Assembly: GCF_009664975.1 (NCBI RefSeq)
Contig: NZ_WJXB01000012.1
Location: forward strand, 178,564-242,563
Direction of reading: 5' to 3'
Length of the DNA stretch: 64,000 bases
From: Paenibacillus monticola
GTDB lineage: Bacteria; Bacillota; Bacilli; Paenibacillales; Paenibacillaceae
In this document: piece by piece, positions 51,884 to 60,743 of the stretch
Layout: each line of letters begins with the position of its first letter
How positions within the stretch are numbered: the first letter of the stretch is position 1
Position numbers and translations under genes: made by a program
Notes under the pieces: model-generated
What the model was told of the DNA's origin: nothing
The model's database searches: none
What the model saw: the letters and a program-made list of their open reading frames with translations, nothing else

Positions 51884-52624
51884 ATGAAATCCTGGAAAAG
51901 TGTAATCTGGGCAGTCATGTTATCCGTAGCGCTTCCTTTAGGTCTCGTGTATTGGCATACCTCCCTTTTGACATGTCTGTTGCTCGGTGTGTGGGTAGCA
52001 GCAGTACTTGCTTTCAGCTTTATTGGCAACAGGCGTCACTTTGAAAGGGAACTGCATATACAGGAGAACACTCTGCAGCAGGCAGCGATTCGGACACTAA
52101 ATCATCATCGTCATGATTGGATGAACGATTTGCAGATTCTTTACGGATATATCCAATTGGGCAAGCCTGATAAATCCGTACAGTGTGTGGAAAGAATAAA
52201 GGAACGCATTGCACTAGATAGCCGCATCGCCAAGCTTGGCATTCCTTCGCTGGTATTCTATATCCAATCTTTTCGTACCTATAGATCCAGTCTGGAACTT
52301 GAAGTTCAAGTGGAGGAAGGACTGCAACTGAATAATGCGCTCAGTTCTGAAGCTGGGGACGAGCTAACTTCAGTGATTATGCAGACGGTGCGGGCTTACC
52401 AGTACAGCGGACTTGCTCCTCAGGGCGAAACGCGCAAGCTTAGCCTCGGCTTTACACAAGATGCAGGAGACATTCTTATCTCTTTCCAAGGCGAAGGGAA
52501 TCATGCCAATCCCGAGCTGCTTCAAGGGCAAATTTATAATATTGTACAAGGAAAAATCATGAGAGCGGAGCAATTTAAGTCTAATGGGGCTTATATTCAA
52601 TTGCGTCTGCCGCTTGAAATGTGA
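51884..52624 (+). CDS. spo0B: Sporulation phosphotransferase Spo0B, with N-terminal membrane region
   Basis: Transfers phosphate from Spo0F to Spo0A in the sporulation phosphorelay. Active-site helix HHRHDWMNDLQILYGYIQLG with His77 (B. subtilis His30). The C-terminal half is the degenerate ATPase-like domain. Unlike B. subtilis Spo0B, residues 7-48 form two hydrophobic segments (VIWAVMLSVALPLGLVYW and LLTCLLLGVWVAAVLAFSF), so it is membrane-bound. Start: ATG 51884 has GGGGAGAAAGA upstream; a TTG at 51857 is an in-frame alternative. 246 aa. obgE follows 15 bp later, as in B. subtilis. Confidence 0.88.
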   Translation: MKSWKSVIWAVMLSVALPLGLVYWHTSLLTCLLLGVWVAAVLAFSFIGNRRHFERELHIQENTLQQAAIRTLNHHRHDWMNDLQILYGYIQLGKPDKSVQCVERIKERIALDSRIAKLGIPSLVFYIQSFRTYRSSLELEVQVEEGLQLNNALSSEAGDELTSVIMQTVRAYQYSGLAPQGETRKLSLGFTQDAGDILISFQGEGNHANPELLQGQIYNIVQGKIMRAEQFKSNGAYIQLRLPLEM

Positions 52625-52639
52625 GGAAGGTGAACATCG

Positions 52640-53950
52640 ATGTTCGTAGATAAAGCTAAGATTTATGTTAAAGGTGGTAACGGTGGGGATGGACTAGTAG
52701 CGTTCCGCCGTGCGAAATTTGTGCCAGAAGGTGGTCCTGCTGGTGGTGACGGAGGCCGTGGCGGCGACGTCATCTTCAAAGTAGATGAAGGACTGCGCAC
52801 GCTGATGGATTTTCGTTATCAGCGCCACTTCAAAGCTGAACGTGGAGTCAAGGGTCGCAACAAAAGTATGCATGGAGCCAATGCCGAGCACATGATCGTG
52901 CGTATCCCGCCGGGAACTATACTGATCGATGATGATACCGGAGAGATTATTGCTGACATGACTCGTCATGGCCAATATGTAGTTGTCGCTCGTGGCGGAC
53001 GGGGCGGACGGGGTAACACCCGCTTTGCGACAGCTTCCAATACAGCGCCTGAACTGGCTGAGAATGGTGAAGAAGGCCAGGAACGTTATATTGTTATGGA
53101 ACTGAAGGTAATGGCTGATGTGGGGCTTGTAGGGTTCCCTAGTGTAGGTAAATCCACACTGCTCTCTGTGGTATCAGCAGCCACTCCCAAAATCGGAGCT
53201 TATCACTTCACAACGATCACTCCGAATCTAGGAGTAGTGGATGTAGGAGATGGTCGGAGCTTTGTGATGGCCGATCTGCCAGGCTTGATCGAGGGCGCTT
53301 CTGAAGGTGTTGGCCTTGGCCATGAATTCTTGCGTCATGTAGAGCGCACGCGCATTATTATCCATGTCGTGGACATGTCTGGCTCCGAGGGACGTGATCC
53401 TTTCGATGATTGGGTAATGATTAATGAAGAGCTGAAACAATATAATGCCAATCTGATCAACCGCCCGCAGATTGTGGCGGCGAACAAGATGGATATGCCG
53501 GAAGCAGAGGACAATCTAGCTTCTTTCCGCGAACGTGTTGCTGAACTGCGGCCGGATATAGAAGTTCTGCCTATTTCTTCGCTTACCCGTCAGGGCATAC
53601 AAGAGCTGTTATACCGTGCAACGGATATTCTCGACAACATTCCAGTTGCTCCAATCGTTGAAGATGTTGCAGAAACCACTGAGCGGAAGGTATATAAGCT
53701 GGAAGCGGAAGAGGATGACTCCTTTACGATTACACGTGATAACGATGCATTCGTTGTCAGCAGCCCTCGCATTGAGCGGATGCTGAAGCGGATGCAGCTG
53801 CACACACATGATGCGATTCTGAAGCTGGCCCGCACATTGCGTCATATGGGTGTAGATGCAGAGCTGCGCAAACGTGGCGCCGTGGAAGGTACTATTGTCC
53901 GCATTGCTGATTTTGAGTTTGAGTTTGTAGAAAATAGCAGCTACTATTAA
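52640..53950 (+). CDS. obgE: GTPase ObgE/CgtA
   Basis: Essential large GTPase for 50S assembly and stress/sporulation control. N-terminal Gly-rich Obg fold (KGGNGGDGLVAFRRAKFVP, GGDGGRGGDVIF), GTPase domain with G1 GFPSVGKST at 165-173 and G3 DLPGLIEGA, C-terminal OCT domain. 436 aa. GAGGAAGGTG precedes the ATG. Confidence 0.97.
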   Translation: MFVDKAKIYVKGGNGGDGLVAFRRAKFVPEGGPAGGDGGRGGDVIFKVDEGLRTLMDFRYQRHFKAERGVKGRNKSMHGANAEHMIVRIPPGTILIDDDTGEIIADMTRHGQYVVVARGGRGGRGNTRFATASNTAPELAENGEEGQERYIVMELKVMADVGLVGFPSVGKSTLLSVVSAATPKIGAYHFTTITPNLGVVDVGDGRSFVMADLPGLIEGASEGVGLGHEFLRHVERTRIIIHVVDMSGSEGRDPFDDWVMINEELKQYNANLINRPQIVAANKMDMPEAEDNLASFRERVAELRPDIEVLPISSLTRQGIQELLYRATDILDNIPVAPIVEDVAETTERKVYKLEAEEDDSFTITRDNDAFVVSSPRIERMLKRMQLHTHDAILKLARTLRHMGVDAELRKRGAVEGTIVRIADFEFEFVENSSYY

Positions 53951-53968
53951 TAATTAGCTTAAATCTGA

Positions 53969-54020
53969 AGCGTCGACTATGTTTTTCCTGATGAAGGATA
54001 ACATAGTGACGCTTTTTTTG
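53969..54020 (+). terminator. Terminator after obgE
   Basis: A 13-bp stem with one bulged G (GCGTC-G-ACTATGTT / AACATAGTGACGC) and seven T. Confidence 0.82.
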
Positions 54021-54170
54021 TTTTTAATGCCTGCAAATCTAAAAAAATTTCGCAGAAAGAACCCAAACAAGACCTGAATCGTATACAATAAATAACGAAA
54101 AAGCACTTATTCCCCATTAATAAACCGATATATTCTACATACCTATGATCACGAAAGAAGGAATAGGCAG

Positions 54171-55346
54171 ATGGCCATAATTGAAGTAGTGAAGTATGAC
54201 GGTCCTCCAGGTGTGTTCGCATGGAAATATCCCAATCAGGAGCTTGGGACTTGGACCCAACTTATAGTTAATGAATCCCAAGAAGCAATTCTATTCAAGG
54301 GCGGACAAGCGCTTGATTCTTTTGCCGCAGGAAGACACACGCTTAGTACAGCAAATATACCGGTGTTATCCAACATTATTAATTTACCCTTTGGGGGCAA
54401 ATCGCCGTTTACAGCAGAAGTATGGTATGTGAACAAAATGAACTCCATGAATGTCAAATGGGGAACAAGCACACCACTGCAACTGCAAGACCCTAAATAT
54501 AATATGATGATTGCAGTCCGTTCTTTTGGACAATTTGGAGTTAGGGTTGAGGACCCCCGTAAATTTTTACTGCAGTTGGTGGGAACCCTCCCTTTGTTTG
54601 ATCAGGATACACTTGTTAATTATTTCCGTGGCCTGCTGATGTCTAATATTAATGAGCTAATTTCTTCTTACCTTGTGCACAAAAAAATAAGCATTTTGGA
54701 GATCAATGCTTACGTAGCGGAAATATCGAAGCATATTCAAGGGCGGCTGGCTCAGACCTTTCTGGACAATGGCCTAGAACTGAATAATTTTTATATCGAC
54801 TCAATCAATATTCCGGATAATGATCCAGCAACGATCCGTTTGAAGGAAGCGCTGGCCAAAAAGGCGGAGATGGACATCATTGGCTTCACCTATCAGCAGG
54901 AACGCAGCTTCGATACCATGGAAGAAGCTGCGGGCAACCCTGGAAATCTGGGAGTGGGTATGATGAATACCGGGATGGGTCTCGGAATGGGACTTGGATT
55001 CGCCGGACCAGCGGTGGACATGGTAAACCGGATGACTAGAGGTTCAACTTTTGATACGGGCTCTTCACCGACAGTCAAAGAGACCAAAGTATGCTCCAAA
55101 TGCGGCGTTCTTAATTCGGCTGATGCACGGTTTTGCTGTGGCTGCGGGCATAATCTCCAATCCGCACAACCGGAGGAACCTACTGTGGACAAAACGACTT
55201 GCCACGAATGTGGATTTGTACTGGTTTCTGAGGCCAAATTTTGCCCTAACTGCGGAACAAGTTTGATCCTAAAATGTGGAGGCTGCGGGCATGAACTGAA
55301 ACCCGGACAGAAATTTTGCGCCGAATGCGGAACGAAGGCAGGCTGA
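54171..55346 (+). CDS. SPFH-domain protein with C-terminal zinc ribbons (YdjI-like)
   Basis: N-terminal two thirds (residues 1-245) are a stomatin/prohibitin/flotillin/HflK (SPFH) type domain (WTQLIVNESQEAILFKGGQA, MMIAVRSFGQFGVRVEDPRK). A Gly/Met-rich stretch (about 263-284) leads to several zinc ribbons (CSKCGVLNSADARFCCGCG, CHECGFVLVSEAKFCPNCG, CGGCGHELKPGQKFCAECG). This matches B. subtilis YdjI, part of a PspA-linked module at membranes under stress. No PspA gene is adjacent. AAGGAATAGGCAG precedes the ATG. Two membrane genes follow closely (12 and 15 bp). Confidence 0.85.
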   Translation: MAIIEVVKYDGPPGVFAWKYPNQELGTWTQLIVNESQEAILFKGGQALDSFAAGRHTLSTANIPVLSNIINLPFGGKSPFTAEVWYVNKMNSMNVKWGTSTPLQLQDPKYNMMIAVRSFGQFGVRVEDPRKFLLQLVGTLPLFDQDTLVNYFRGLLMSNINELISSYLVHKKISILEINAYVAEISKHIQGRLAQTFLDNGLELNNFYIDSINIPDNDPATIRLKEALAKKAEMDIIGFTYQQERSFDTMEEAAGNPGNLGVGMMNTGMGLGMGLGFAGPAVDMVNRMTRGSTFDTGSSPTVKETKVCSKCGVLNSADARFCCGCGHNLQSAQPEEPTVDKTTCHECGFVLVSEAKFCPNCGTSLILKCGGCGHELKPGQKFCAECGTKAG

Positions 55347-55357
55347 AGGAGGGCTTC

Positions 55358-56104
55358 ATGAACAATAGGAAAACATATGTTAGTCTCATCACCGTTATTT
55401 ATGCCGCAGTAATAATCGTGACTGTATTTTCTTTTTTTGGATTGGGTTTCTCTGAATCACTCTTGCGATTCGTAATTTCTTTGGCGGCAGTTTTGTTTGC
55501 GGAGAGTGTAGTCTATGGTTACAGCATCTTCTGGCAACGAGTCACCGTCCGAATAAGTCAAACTTCCCCGGTTATGATCAGTGGAGCTTTCATCACAGTT
55601 AGTTACGTGGTTGCTGTGCTTGTATCGGCAATTGTCTTCGATTGGCTGCTGGAAATACCGCCATTGTGGTATGCTGCGCTGCAGTTGCTGATTGTGGTTG
55701 TCGGAGCAGCTAGTCTTGCAGCAACTGGCCTCTATGGCTGGAATGCAGGAGCGCAGGAGAAGAAGGCAAGAGAGTCTACACGGGGTCTTCGCCAGCATCA
55801 GCAGGCGCTCGCAGAGATTTGCATAATGGCTCGGTCCTGGAAACATTCGGAGAATAAGCAGCTTGTAGAGCTGATTGATTCATTGGAAGAAAAATTCAAG
55901 TACAGTGATCCAGTATCGAACTCTTCCTTATTCGCTACTGAGGACATGCTAAACCAGCAAATCTCCTTGTTACATGACCATGTGGAACTGCTGTTAGCTG
56001 TGAATGAGCCTCGGGCTGATTGGGAAGTTGAGACTAAAGAATTAGTAGATAGCATCGCTGCTACACTTCAGCGACGGAACAGGGAGCTGTTGGTACTTAA
56101 ATAG
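55358..56104 (+). CDS. Membrane protein of unknown function in SPFH cluster
   Basis: Four membrane segments in the first 135 residues, then a cytosolic helical tail rich in charged residues. I do not recognise a named family; it may correspond to the YdjG/YdjH-like accessory proteins by position. Start choice: the frame opens at 55316 inside the SPFH gene, but ATG 55358 has AAGGAGGG upstream, giving 248 aa. Follows the SPFH gene by 11 bp. Confidence 0.75.
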   Translation: MNNRKTYVSLITVIYAAVIIVTVFSFFGLGFSESLLRFVISLAAVLFAESVVYGYSIFWQRVTVRISQTSPVMISGAFITVSYVVAVLVSAIVFDWLLEIPPLWYAALQLLIVVVGAASLAATGLYGWNAGAQEKKARESTRGLRQHQQALAEICIMARSWKHSENKQLVELIDSLEEKFKYSDPVSNSSLFATEDMLNQQISLLHDHVELLLAVNEPRADWEVETKELVDSIAATLQRRNRELLVLK

Positions 56105-56119
56105 GGGGAACTAGACAGA

Positions 56120-56890
56120 ATGAACAGATTGAATGCACAAGAGCCACCGCCGTGGCAGGAGGGCCATCCAGCAGCTTATATGCCCAAATATGACAGGACA
56201 GCTTTTGACTATATTATCATCGTAGCAGCTTATTTGCTAATGCCTATAGGCCTTGTACTTGCTTTGTTACGTTTACTGAGCACTCATTATAAGAACTTTC
56301 GTAAAGCTTCAAACTTAAACCTTATAGCCCATGTATTTATAGGTGGCTTTGTTGAATTAAGTGTCATATTTGTGGGGTCGTGGATAGCGGAACAGAATGA
56401 CTTAGGAATAACTATACTTATTCTATTCACGTTTGCGCTTATACTTCTGCTGCCAGCCTTCTTTTTCGGGTCCTGGGCGACAAGAGAAAGATTCAAGTTC
56501 GCGCAGCTTACGAATCTATACGTTGGCCTTATTATAAATAATGGGATCAATCACATAGGTAGCCTCTCCGAACATACAAGTCAAAGTGAAAGCGATGTCC
56601 GCCGAGATTTACTCTATCTCAAGAGCAGAGGGGTGCTTGCGCCGCAGGTTATTTTTAGTGAAGGTAGGCAAGAGACAGAGCAGCTTGGAGGAGTATCAAA
56701 TCCTGAACATGCTGGGAGGACATCCGGTTTCGAAGGAGCGGAAAGATTGCAGCCAAGAGGGCATCAAGCGCAGACTCCAGCTCAGTTGCCGAAGTCAATA
56801 AACTGCTCAGGCTGTGGGGCTCAGAATACAGTTCAGCCGGGCCAATCTAAGGCTTGTGACTACTGTGGTACCACTATACCTTACAGTTGA
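56120..56890 (+). CDS. Membrane protein with C-terminal zinc ribbon in SPFH cluster
   Basis: Three membrane segments near the N-terminus (about 30-120: YIIIVAAYLLMPIGLVLALL, LSVIFVGSWIA, ILFTFALILLLPAFFFGSW), a wing-like helical region (INNGINHIGSLSEHTSQSES, RRDLLYLKSRGVL) and a single C-terminal zinc ribbon CSGCGAQNTVQPG...CDYCG. Third gene of the SPFH cluster. Function unknown. GGGGGAACTAGACAGA precedes the ATG. 256 aa. Confidence 0.78.
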   Translation: MNRLNAQEPPPWQEGHPAAYMPKYDRTAFDYIIIVAAYLLMPIGLVLALLRLLSTHYKNFRKASNLNLIAHVFIGGFVELSVIFVGSWIAEQNDLGITILILFTFALILLLPAFFFGSWATRERFKFAQLTNLYVGLIINNGINHIGSLSEHTSQSESDVRRDLLYLKSRGVLAPQVIFSEGRQETEQLGGVSNPEHAGRTSGFEGAERLQPRGHQAQTPAQLPKSINCSGCGAQNTVQPGQSKACDYCGTTIPYS

Positions 56891-56914
56891 TTTGGATAGA
56901 AGCAGGATTAGTTA

Positions 56915-56944
56915 TTGCTTTTTACAGCCATAATCCCTTATAAT
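56915..56944 (+). promoter_or_regulatory. Sigma-A promoter for pheB
   Basis: TTGCTT (56915-56920), 18-bp spacer, TATAAT (56939-56944), 43 bp before the GTG start. Confidence 0.6.
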
Positions 56945-56986
56945 GTCCACTATGAAAACACAAAAGTCTTTGAGGAGAGGACGTTC

Positions 56987-57424
56987 GTGAAAGAACGCTA
57001 TTATTTGGTCCGTGAGGACATATTGCCTGATGCTGTACTCAAGACAATGCAAGTAAAACAATTGCTTGAGGCTGGGGATGCGAAGACGGTACATGAAGGT
57101 GTAGAACAGGTGGGTTTAAGCCGCAGTGCTTTTTATAAATATAAGGATGGGATACACCTGATCCATCAGTTGGAGCGGGAACGGATTGTTACGATCTCGC
57201 TTGATTTGGAGCATGAATCCGGTATGTTGTCTAAGGTACTGGGAGTAGTCGCGATCCATGGTGCAAATGTGCTCACTATTAATCAGAGTATTCCGCTGCA
57301 GGGACGGGCGAATGTGGTGATCTCTGTGGAAATTTCACATTTGAATGAAGAGCTTGGGGATTTGCTTGACGGTCTGAAAGAGATTTCAGGAGTGAAGCGT
57401 GCCTTGATCGTTGGTCAGGGTTAG
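56987..57424 (+). CDS. pheB: ACT-domain protein PheB
   Basis: 145 aa: an N-terminal helix-turn-helix-like part (SRSAFYKYKDGIHLI) and a C-terminal ACT domain (IVTISLDLEHESGMLSKVLG). Related to B. subtilis PheB, next to pheA there. Role probably regulatory for aromatic or threonine pathway genes. Start: the frame opens at 56915, but GTG 56987 has GAGGAGAGGA upstream and matches the family start. Confidence 0.9.
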   Translation: MKERYYLVREDILPDAVLKTMQVKQLLEAGDAKTVHEGVEQVGLSRSAFYKYKDGIHLIHQLERERIVTISLDLEHESGMLSKVLGVVAIHGANVLTINQSIPLQGRANVVISVEISHLNEELGDLLDGLKEISGVKRALIVGQG

Positions 57425-57429
57425 TAATT

Positions 57430-57526
57430 CAGTGAGGCAGAAGCTCACAAAACTAAGCCCATGCTTTCGAAGTAGTTTTGTACGAAGTAACACAGTGATG
57501 CGGAAGCTCACAAAACTTTTAGGAGG
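57430..57526 (+). promoter_or_regulatory. Alternating-pairing leader element of hom
   Basis: A 25-bp near-repeat (CAGTGAnGCnGAAGCTCACA AAACT, 57430-57454 and 57493-57517, 23/25 identical) flanks a core ATGCTTTCGAAGTAGTTTTG (57461-57480) plus T. AGTTTTGT (57474-57481) can pair with the upstream ACAAAACT (57447-57454, 9 bp counting the adjoining A/T) or with the downstream ACAAAACT (57510-57517), which directly precedes TTTAGGAGG. Same arrangement at 61841-61940. Confidence 0.7.
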
Positions 57527-57538
57527 ATGCAGATACAG

Positions 57539-58825
57539 ATGAAGCCGGTCAAAGTTGGATTATTAGGTCTGGGTACAGTGGGTACGGGCGTAGTCCGTAT
57601 CGTGGAAGGAAATCAGGAGGATCTGAGCAGTCAAGTCGGATCTCCAATCATTATTCAGCGCATTGCTGTGAAGAATTTGGAGAAACCTCGGGATATTGAA
57701 GTGGATCCCTCCAAAATCACCACTGATCCGTGGGAAGTTATCCGAGATCCTGAAATCGATGTAATCGTCGAAGTAATGGGTGGAATTGAAGGGACGAAGG
57801 AGTATATTCTTGAGGCTCTGGAGCGCGGCAAACACATCGTAACTGCCAATAAGGACCTGATGGCTCTACATGGTTCCGAGATTTTGGCGAAGGCACAGGA
57901 GAAGCAGTGTGATGTATTCTATGAGGCCAGTGTAGCTGGGGGAATTCCGATTATCCGCACACTCATCGAAGGTTTCTCATCGGATAAGATCATGAAGATT
58001 ATGGGAATTGTAAATGGAACGACCAATTACATATTGACAAAAATGAGCCAAGAAGGCGCGACCTATAGCGATGCGTTAAAGGAAGCTCAGGAGCTGGGAT
58101 ATGCAGAATCTGATCCAACCTCCGACGTTGAGGGGTTGGATGCCGCTCGCAAAATGGCGATTCTGGGTACCCTCGGCTTTCGCACTAACGTTGAGCTGCG
58201 AGATGTGAGTGTGAGTGGCATCTCTGGAGTCAGCAAAGAGGATATAGCTTTTGCGAAGCGCCTTGGGTATGAAATGAAGCTGCTTGGTATCGCAGAACGC
58301 CAGGACGAGGAATTCAGCATCAGCGTTCAGCCAACCATGATCCGGGCGAGTCACCCGATTGCTTCAGTCAACGGAGTATTCAACGCAGTTTATGTGTACG
58401 GTGAGGCAGTAGGGGAGACAATGTTCTACGGTGCAGGTGCAGGTGCAATGCCTACGGCAACCTCTATCGTAGCTGATCTGGTAGCTGTCATTAAGAACCT
58501 TAAGCTGGGCGTTAACGGATTAAAGCATATCGTGCCTTACAAACAGAAGAAGCTAAAAAGCGACGAAGAAATATTTTTCAAAAACTTTCTTCTGCTGTAC
58601 GTTGATGATAAAGCGGGAGTGCTCGCTAAGATTACGCAAGTATTCGCAGAATACGATGTCAGTCTTGATTCCGTCGTTCAGCAAGCCAACAAGAATAATC
58701 CTAACGCAGAGATTATTATTGTTACGCATGATGCCAGCAAAGCGAGTATGAATAAAGTACTGCGGCATTTTGAAGAACTGAAGGTAATCCACCGTATTAA
58801 GAGCCACTACCGCGTAGAAGGATAA
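57539..58825 (+). CDS. hom: Homoserine dehydrogenase
   Basis: Reduces aspartate semialdehyde to homoserine with NAD(P)H. Nucleotide fold VGLLGLGTVGTGVVRI at the start, catalytic domain with AGGIPIIRTL, and C-terminal ACT domain (VDDKAGVLAKITQVFAEYDV) for threonine feedback. Start: ATG 57527 touches AGGAGG with no spacing; ATG 57539 (12 nt away) matches B. subtilis MKAIRVGLLGLG and is preferred, giving 428 aa. thrB follows 49 bp later. Confidence 0.95.
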   Translation: MKPVKVGLLGLGTVGTGVVRIVEGNQEDLSSQVGSPIIIQRIAVKNLEKPRDIEVDPSKITTDPWEVIRDPEIDVIVEVMGGIEGTKEYILEALERGKHIVTANKDLMALHGSEILAKAQEKQCDVFYEASVAGGIPIIRTLIEGFSSDKIMKIMGIVNGTTNYILTKMSQEGATYSDALKEAQELGYAESDPTSDVEGLDAARKMAILGTLGFRTNVELRDVSVSGISGVSKEDIAFAKRLGYEMKLLGIAERQDEEFSISVQPTMIRASHPIASVNGVFNAVYVYGEAVGETMFYGAGAGAMPTATSIVADLVAVIKNLKLGVNGLKHIVPYKQKKLKSDEEIFFKNFLLLYVDDKAGVLAKITQVFAEYDVSLDSVVQQANKNNPNAEIIIVTHDASKASMNKVLRHFEELKVIHRIKSHYRVEG

Positions 58826-58874
58826 ATGAGCAAGAGTTATTCCGCAAAATAAGAATAAGGAGATCGCACCTGTT

Positions 58875-59855
58875 ATGAGTAATTATGGAAGGTCAAGGGT
58901 TAAAGTGCCTGCTAGTACTGCTAATCTCGGCCCGGGCTTCGATACACTCGGCATGGCTTTATCCCTTTATGCCTGGATTGAGATGGAGGAGGCACCAGAA
59001 ACTGTATTTCATTTATACGGGGACGAGATGAAGGGGTTGGCTCAGGATAAAAGCAACCTGCTCTATCAGGTGGCCCAAATGGTATTTGCAGAAGCTGGCG
59101 TTTGCGTGCCAGAGCTATCAATCTCGATGTATTCGGAGATTCCACTTACGCGCGGTCTCGGCAGCAGTGCTTCTGCAATTGTCGGAGGTATGGCAGCGGC
59201 TAATGCGATGATAGGTTCACCCCTGGATAATGCTAAATTATTCAATATGGCTACTGCTCTAGAGAAACATCCTGATAACGTAGGTGCTTCTTTGTTCGGA
59301 GGGATTATCACCGCTGTATGGGATGGTGAGCGTGCCGATTATATCAGGCTTGAGCCGCCGGATGCAATAGAGGTTCTCGTGGTTATACCCGACTTTGAAC
59401 TTTCAACGACTAAAGCGCGAGAGGCCCTTCCTACAGAGGTTACGGTAAGTGATGCTGTTTATAATATCAGTCGTACTTCATTGCTGACTGCAGCATTGGC
59501 CTCCGGCCGTCTTGATCTCATTGGTAGGGCAATGCAGGATCGCCTGCATCAGCCGTATCGTGCACCTCTTGTGCCCGGAATGCAACAACTGCTGGTCGAG
59601 GCTCCGAAGCATGGAGCTCTGGGTATTGCGCTTAGCGGTGCAGGTCCTACGCTGCTATGCTTGGTTGATCGGCATGAGGTCCGGAAGTTGGAGCTTGAGA
59701 CTTTTCTGAAAGAAACGATGCAAGAACATGGCATATCGGCCCGTACATGCTGGCTGCCACCTTGTACCTCAGGCGTTACTACAGAACTGTTTGAAAGAAA
59801 CGGGATGCAAAATGAATCATTTTTGGATATGATAAAAGGAGAATTACGGTTATGA
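58875..59855 (+). CDS. thrB: Homoserine kinase
   Basis: GHMP-family kinase phosphorylating homoserine. VKVPASTANLGPGFDTLG at the N-terminus and the ATP loop PLTRGLGSSASAIVGG; SGAGPTLLCL near the end. 326 aa. AAGGAG 15 nt before the ATG (loose). pheA start overlaps its stop (ATGA). thrC is not present in the window. Confidence 0.96.
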   Translation: MSNYGRSRVKVPASTANLGPGFDTLGMALSLYAWIEMEEAPETVFHLYGDEMKGLAQDKSNLLYQVAQMVFAEAGVCVPELSISMYSEIPLTRGLGSSASAIVGGMAAANAMIGSPLDNAKLFNMATALEKHPDNVGASLFGGIITAVWDGERADYIRLEPPDAIEVLVVIPDFELSTTKAREALPTEVTVSDAVYNISRTSLLTAALASGRLDLIGRAMQDRLHQPYRAPLVPGMQQLLVEAPKHGALGIALSGAGPTLLCLVDRHEVRKLELETFLKETMQEHGISARTCWLPPCTSGVTTELFERNGMQNESFLDMIKGELRL

Positions 59856-60739
59856 AATCAATAGCGGTATTGCCGCAGGGTTCAGTTTCTCATGAAGCGC
59901 TGCTGTATTTATTTGGCGGTGAGCCTGTGAAGGTAGTGCATCATAAACTTATTTCTGACGTTTTTCTCTCCACGGCGAATGGTACAACCGACTATAGTGT
60001 TATTCCGATTGAGAATACAATAGAAGGCTCTGTTAGCCTGCATATTGATTGGCTCATCAATGAAGTGAATTTGCCGATGCAGACAGAGTGGATTTTTCCA
60101 TCGATCCAGAATCTGATTAGTAATCCCTTGGAATTCACGGATAGTGAGGGTAACAAGGACTTCACTGCTATGGTGAAGATCCTCTCACATCCTGTTGCAA
60201 TGGCCCAATGCGGGCAATATATCCGTGAACACGCACCTTGGGCTGAACTCGAATCTGCCGGAAGTACTTCTGAAGCTGTGGAAATTGTTAAGAGTAATCC
60301 TGGCAAAGGGTGGGCCGCAATTGGCACAGCTCTAGGGGCCGCTACGCATGGGCTGGAAATTGTTGATCGGCAGATTACGGACCACAATAACAATTACACG
60401 CGATTTGTGCTTGTGGGGCCGCAGAAGCTGGAGCTTGCCAGAGTTAGTAGTGGGGATAAGACAAGCATTCTTGTAACATTGCCGGAGGATTTTCCAGGTG
60501 CGCTGCATCAGGTGCTTGCGGCGTTTGCTTGGCGGAGGCTGAATTTATCACGTATTGAGTCACGGCCAACGAAGAAGAAACTGGGTACTTATTATTTCTA
60601 TATTGATGTGGTGGAACCGATAGAGTCTATTCTGCTGCCGGGAGCTATTGAGGAGATCAAAGCTTTAGGCTGTCAGGTACGGATTCTGGGTTCGTATCCA
60701 ACATACACCTATGAGGAAGAGAAAGCGGAGGTGCAGTAA
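59852..60739 (+). CDS. pheA: Prephenate dehydratase
   Basis: Converts prephenate to phenylpyruvate. PQGSVSHEALLYLFGGE at the start; VIPIENTIEGSVSLHIDWL (catalytic region); C-terminal ACT domain (KTSILVTLPEDFPGALHQVL, SRIESRPTKKKLGTYYFYID) for phenylalanine inhibition. 295 aa. Overlaps thrB by 4 bp. AAAAGGAG precedes the ATG. Confidence 0.96.
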   Translation: MKSIAVLPQGSVSHEALLYLFGGEPVKVVHHKLISDVFLSTANGTTDYSVIPIENTIEGSVSLHIDWLINEVNLPMQTEWIFPSIQNLISNPLEFTDSEGNKDFTAMVKILSHPVAMAQCGQYIREHAPWAELESAGSTSEAVEIVKSNPGKGWAAIGTALGAATHGLEIVDRQITDHNNNYTRFVLVGPQKLELARVSSGDKTSILVTLPEDFPGALHQVLAAFAWRRLNLSRIESRPTKKKLGTYYFYIDVVEPIESILLPGAIEEIKALGCQVRILGSYPTYTYEEEKAEVQ

Positions 60740-60743
60740 GTTC

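Noticed and set aside
57430..57526. CRISPR array from the two 25-bp repeats
   Set aside because: Only two copies, no regular spacers and no cas genes; position and pairing fit a leader element better.
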